Source: CAWBRT01 sp050015355 (lineage in GTDB: Bacteria; Acidobacteriota; Terriglobia; Terriglobales; Acidobacteriaceae). Taken from it: a stretch of 8,178 bases of DNA. The notes beneath the pieces were generated by a model. The model searched no databases, was not told the DNA's origin, and worked only from the letters and a program-made list of their open reading frames with translations. This document shows positions 6,406 through 8,178 of the stretch, piece by piece. Every line of letters begins with the position of its first letter. Position 1 is the stretch's first letter. The position numbers and the translations under genes are program-made. The DNA lies in NCBI GenBank assembly GCA_050015355.1, contig JBEKBO010000156.1, positions 1-8,178 on the forward strand, written 5' to 3'.

Positions 6406-7470
6406 TTGAAGCAGCTCGAGGTAAATATCCAGCGGGTCTTGTCGCGAGGAACGGTGATTCCGGCGCATCCTCTGGCCCTTACGGCAGAGCGTCGCTTGGA
6501 CGAGAGACGGCAGCGAGCGCTTACACGCTACTACATTGCTGCCGGGTCGGGCGGTTTGGCGATCGGGGTACACACTACCCAGTTTTTGATACGGAACCCG
6601 CGTATTGGACTGTTCGAGCCCGTCTTGAAGCTCGCGGCCGAGGAGATGAATAAGGCCGACCGCGGCCGCGCAGAACCTTTGATTCGCATCGGTGGCATCT
6701 GCGGCGCAACCGCGCAGGCGGTTCAAGAGGCCGCGCTGCTTGCGGACCTCGGTTACCACGCCGGGCTATTGAGCCTGGCCGCGCTCAAGGATGCCGACGA
6801 CAGAGCCCTCGTCGCGCACTGTCGAACGGTTGCGGAGATATTGCCGGTGGTCGGATTCTACCTGCAGCCGGCCGTTGGCGGCCGTGTGCTTTCGTTTTCG
6901 TTCTGGCGCCAGTTTGCTGCGATCAAGAACGTGGTGGCAATCAAAGTAGCCCCCTTCAATCGCTATCAGACGCTGGACGTAGTCCGTGCTGTGGCAGAGT
7001 CCGGGCGGAATATCGCTCTTTACACGGGTAATGATGACAACATCGTAGTGGACCTGCTCACGCCTTACAGCTTCAAACGCAACGGAAGCCGGAAACAGTT
7101 CCGCATAGTCGGCGGACTCCTGGGGCACTGGGCAGTGTGGACGCGGCAAGCAAGCAAACTCCTGCGGGAATGTCACGCAGTTGCGCAAGGGACAAGCAGT
7201 GTTCCGGAGGAACTGCTGCGGAGAAGCGCTGAAGTTACGGACAGCAACGCAGCGTTCTTCGATGTGGCGCACGGCTACGCTGGCTGTATCGCCGGTCTGC
7301 ATGAGGTGTTGCGGCGGCAAGGTTTGCTGGAAGGCATCTGGTGCCTGGATCCCCACGAATCTATGAGTCGAGGGCAAAAGGAGGAGATCGACCGCGTGTA
7401 TTGCGCATACCCTCATTTGAACGATGATGACTTCGTCCGTGAGCACCGCGACCAGTGGCTGAAGCCGTGA
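6406..7470 (+). CDS. Dihydrodipicolinate synthase (DapA/NAL) superfamily protein, divergent
   Basis: This is a class I (Schiff-base) aldolase/dehydratase-like TIM barrel of about 354 residues, longer than the usual 290-310. Numbered from TTG 6406, it has VIPAHPLALT (17-26) in strand 1, GVHTTQF (54-60) at the position of the DapA GTTGE pyruvate-binding loop, GFYLQPAVGG with Tyr152, and VVAIKVAPFNRYQTLDV with Lys180 as the presumed Schiff-base lysine. The Tyr-Lys spacing of 28 equals that of E. coli DapA (Tyr133, Lys161). The DapA segment with Tyr107 is replaced here by GLLSLAALKD, and the region after the lysine is unlike lysine-biosynthesis DapA. It is therefore probably a catabolic 2-keto acid aldolase, dehydratase or hydrolase rather than DapA. 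A C-terminal extension rich in charged residues follows the barrel. It lies 49 bases after the SDR stop and is surely cotranscribed. The start is uncertain (GTG 6397 or TTG 6292 possible). Confidence 0.88.
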   Translation: MKQLEVNIQRVLSRGTVIPAHPLALTAERRLDERRQRALTRYYIAAGSGGLAIGVHTTQFLIRNPRIGLFEPVLKLAAEEMNKADRGRAEPLIRIGGICGATAQAVQEAALLADLGYHAGLLSLAALKDADDRALVAHCRTVAEILPVVGFYLQPAVGGRVLSFSFWRQFAAIKNVVAIKVAPFNRYQTLDVVRAVAESGRNIALYTGNDDNIVVDLLTPYSFKRNGSRKQFRIVGGLLGHWAVWTRQASKLLRECHAVAQGTSSVPEELLRRSAEVTDSNAAFFDVAHGYAGCIAGLHEVLRRQGLLEGIWCLDPHESMSRGQKEEIDRVYCAYPHLNDDDFVREHRDQWLKP

Positions 7471-7723
7471 CCAGAGGCATTGGAGGGGACGAGGTACATT
7501 ATTCCGTCACGGTTGTCCTTGCGCCGTTGGCTTAAAGCTTTTGCTTTCGAGATTGGACGAGTTGGTCGCTCGTGCGTCAAATTAAAACCCGCTAAAACTC
7601 GAAATGCATCCCAGCAAAGGACTATGGAGTTCTTGAGTCAGTCAACCCGAACCACGGGAAACACGTGTCGCGAGTAGCCCTTCGGCGCCCGTATTCTTCA
7701 GCGCGCGCGTTTCTCACTCGCCC

Positions 7724-7809
7724 GAAACGGACTACCTAATTGGGGAACAGAGATTTCCTAGCAAAAGCGGACACATTTACCAGAGAGACATCAGTCTCCA
7801 GTCCGTTTC
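7724..7809. repeat. 10-bp perfect inverted repeat bounding about 86 bases
   Basis: GAAACGGACT (7724-7733) and AGTCCGTTTC (7800-7809) are perfect reverse complements separated by 66 bases. With a small bulge, the flanking CCCG (7721-7724) and CGGG (7813-7816) can extend the pairing. Just inside the right arm sits a second hairpin, GAGAC-ATCA-GTCTC (7785-7798). The interior contains AAAGCGGACAC, loosely like IS21/IS481-type ends. It could be a tiny non-autonomous element or a structured RNA; neither is proven. Confidence 0.45.
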
Positions 7810-7934
7810 AGACGGGAAAGATCGAGAAAAGTGCCCGGATAATGCGCAATTTCAGGAAAGTACCAGATACCAATTGGATAATAACGACTTGATGGCGGAG
7901 GATGCAGTCCCGAGCGAACCGCTCTCTGGCCAGA

Positions 7935-8108
7935 TTCCCTGCTAACAGGGAAAAATACAGGGAATTTTGCCGATTTCGGCCCATCTAATTCGGCTTTTGC
8001 CGCTGTAGGCGTCTCATTTTGTTTAAGTTGTGGGATCAATCGCCAATTTCAGAGTCGAATCGAACAGGGAATTATCAGGAGCGTATCAGGGAATTAGATT
8101 TCCCTGAT
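7935..8108. repeat. Cluster of CAGGGAA/TTCCCTG repeats with two hairpins
   Basis: The 7-mer CAGGGAA starts at 7946, 7958, 8065 and 8087, and its complement TTCCCTG at 7935 and 8100: six copies in 174 bases. Three direct copies extend to CAGGGAATT. Two pairs make perfect hairpins: 7935-7952 (7-bp stem, 4-base loop) and 8085-8108 (9-bp stem ATCAGGGAA/TTCCCTGAT, 6-base loop). A further CAGGGA occurs at 8165. I recall similar CAGGGAATT-rich intergenic DNA in other soil bacteria, often near mobile elements, but could not check. Confidence 0.6.
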
Positions 8109-8178
8109 GAAGGATCGTGGCGGGATCTTGGTCCAAGCTCGGCTCGGCGACGGGTAATTTGGGCCAGGGAGCAGGTCA

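Larger units (their letters stand above)
7471..8178. other. 708-base region without convincing gene, repeat-rich
   Basis: I find no credible coding sequence here. The open frames at 7480-7677 (plus, TTG start) and 7791-8039 (minus) have no recognisable family, poor composition and, for the second, overlap the repeats. The left part (7471-7715) shows no structure beyond a 7-bp dyad near the end of the DapA-like gene. The middle (7724-7809) holds a long inverted repeat. The right part (7935-8178) holds the CAGGGAA repeat cluster. Vestigial mobile DNA is the most likely content. Confidence 0.6.

Noticed and set aside
7465..7512. CCGTGAC/GTCACGG dyad at the end of the DapA-like gene as a terminator
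   Set aside because: The arms are perfect for seven bases but the loop is 34 bases and no T-run follows, so an intrinsic terminator is not supported.
7480..7677. 65-residue plus-strand open frame after the DapA-like gene
   Set aside because: It has a TTG start and no recognisable domain. Although GGAGGGG lies nearby it is inside the frame, and composition does not resemble the neighbouring genes.
7791..8039. 82-residue minus-strand open frame in the right repeat region
   Set aside because: It shows no recognisable family, overlaps the CAGGGAA repeats and the right inverted-repeat arm, and its sequence looks like a chance translation of repeat DNA.
7935..8178. CRISPR array
   Set aside because: The repeated unit is only 7-9 bases, occurs in both orientations and has irregular spacing, unlike CRISPR repeats and spacers.

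Overview
The window is bacterial, moderately GC-rich chromosomal DNA. It carries six protein-coding genes in two divergent groups, flanked by mobile-element or repeat DNA at both ends. No gene resembles a phage, conjugation, CRISPR or defence gene, and I see no rRNA or tRNA. The combination of an MmgE/PrpD protein, an extended SDR and an atypical DapA-like protein, beside an intergenic field of CAGGGAATT-type repeats, reminds me of soil Acidobacteriota of the Solibacter/Bryobacter kind. That taxonomic guess rests on memory and general style only. Translation signals are strong where visible: GGAGG-type Shine-Dalgarno sites precede several starts, and three of the six starts I prefer are GTG or TTG.

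Layout. Positions 1-120 look like the end of an insertion sequence that has cut off the 3' end of an ACS-family MFS transporter gene (73-1167, minus). A 260-base gap follows, then three closely linked minus-strand genes, given here in transcription order: a GNAT acetyltransferase (5196 down to 4315), a 12-TM metabolite/H+ symporter-like MFS protein (4298 down to 2940) and an MmgE/PrpD family protein (2810 down to 1428). The truncated MFS gene lies downstream of these. A 128-base divergent promoter region (5197-5324) separates them from a plus-strand pair: an extended SDR of the NAD-dependent epimerase/dehydratase type (5325-6356) and a dihydrodipicolinate synthase (DapA/NAL) superfamily protein (about 6406-7470). 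From 7471 to the end there is no convincing gene. That stretch holds a 10-bp inverted repeat spanning about 86 bases and a cluster of CAGGGAA/TTCCCTG repeats with two perfect hairpins.

How the genes may work together. Two transporters of families that often import organic acids or sugar acids, a dehydratase/isomerase-type enzyme (MmgE/PrpD), a Rossmann-fold oxidoreductase-like protein and a Schiff-base aldolase/dehydratase-like protein suggest a small catabolic island for an unidentified carboxylate or sugar acid. The substrate cannot be read from the sequence, and no local transcription regulator lies in the window. The most noteworthy points are the SDR, which lacks the catalytic lysine of its YxxxK motif; the DapA-like protein, which keeps the Tyr/Lys pair at DapA spacing but has a diverged remainder of the active site; the truncated transporter; and the repeat field at the right end. 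I do not see evidence for a clearly new molecular system.
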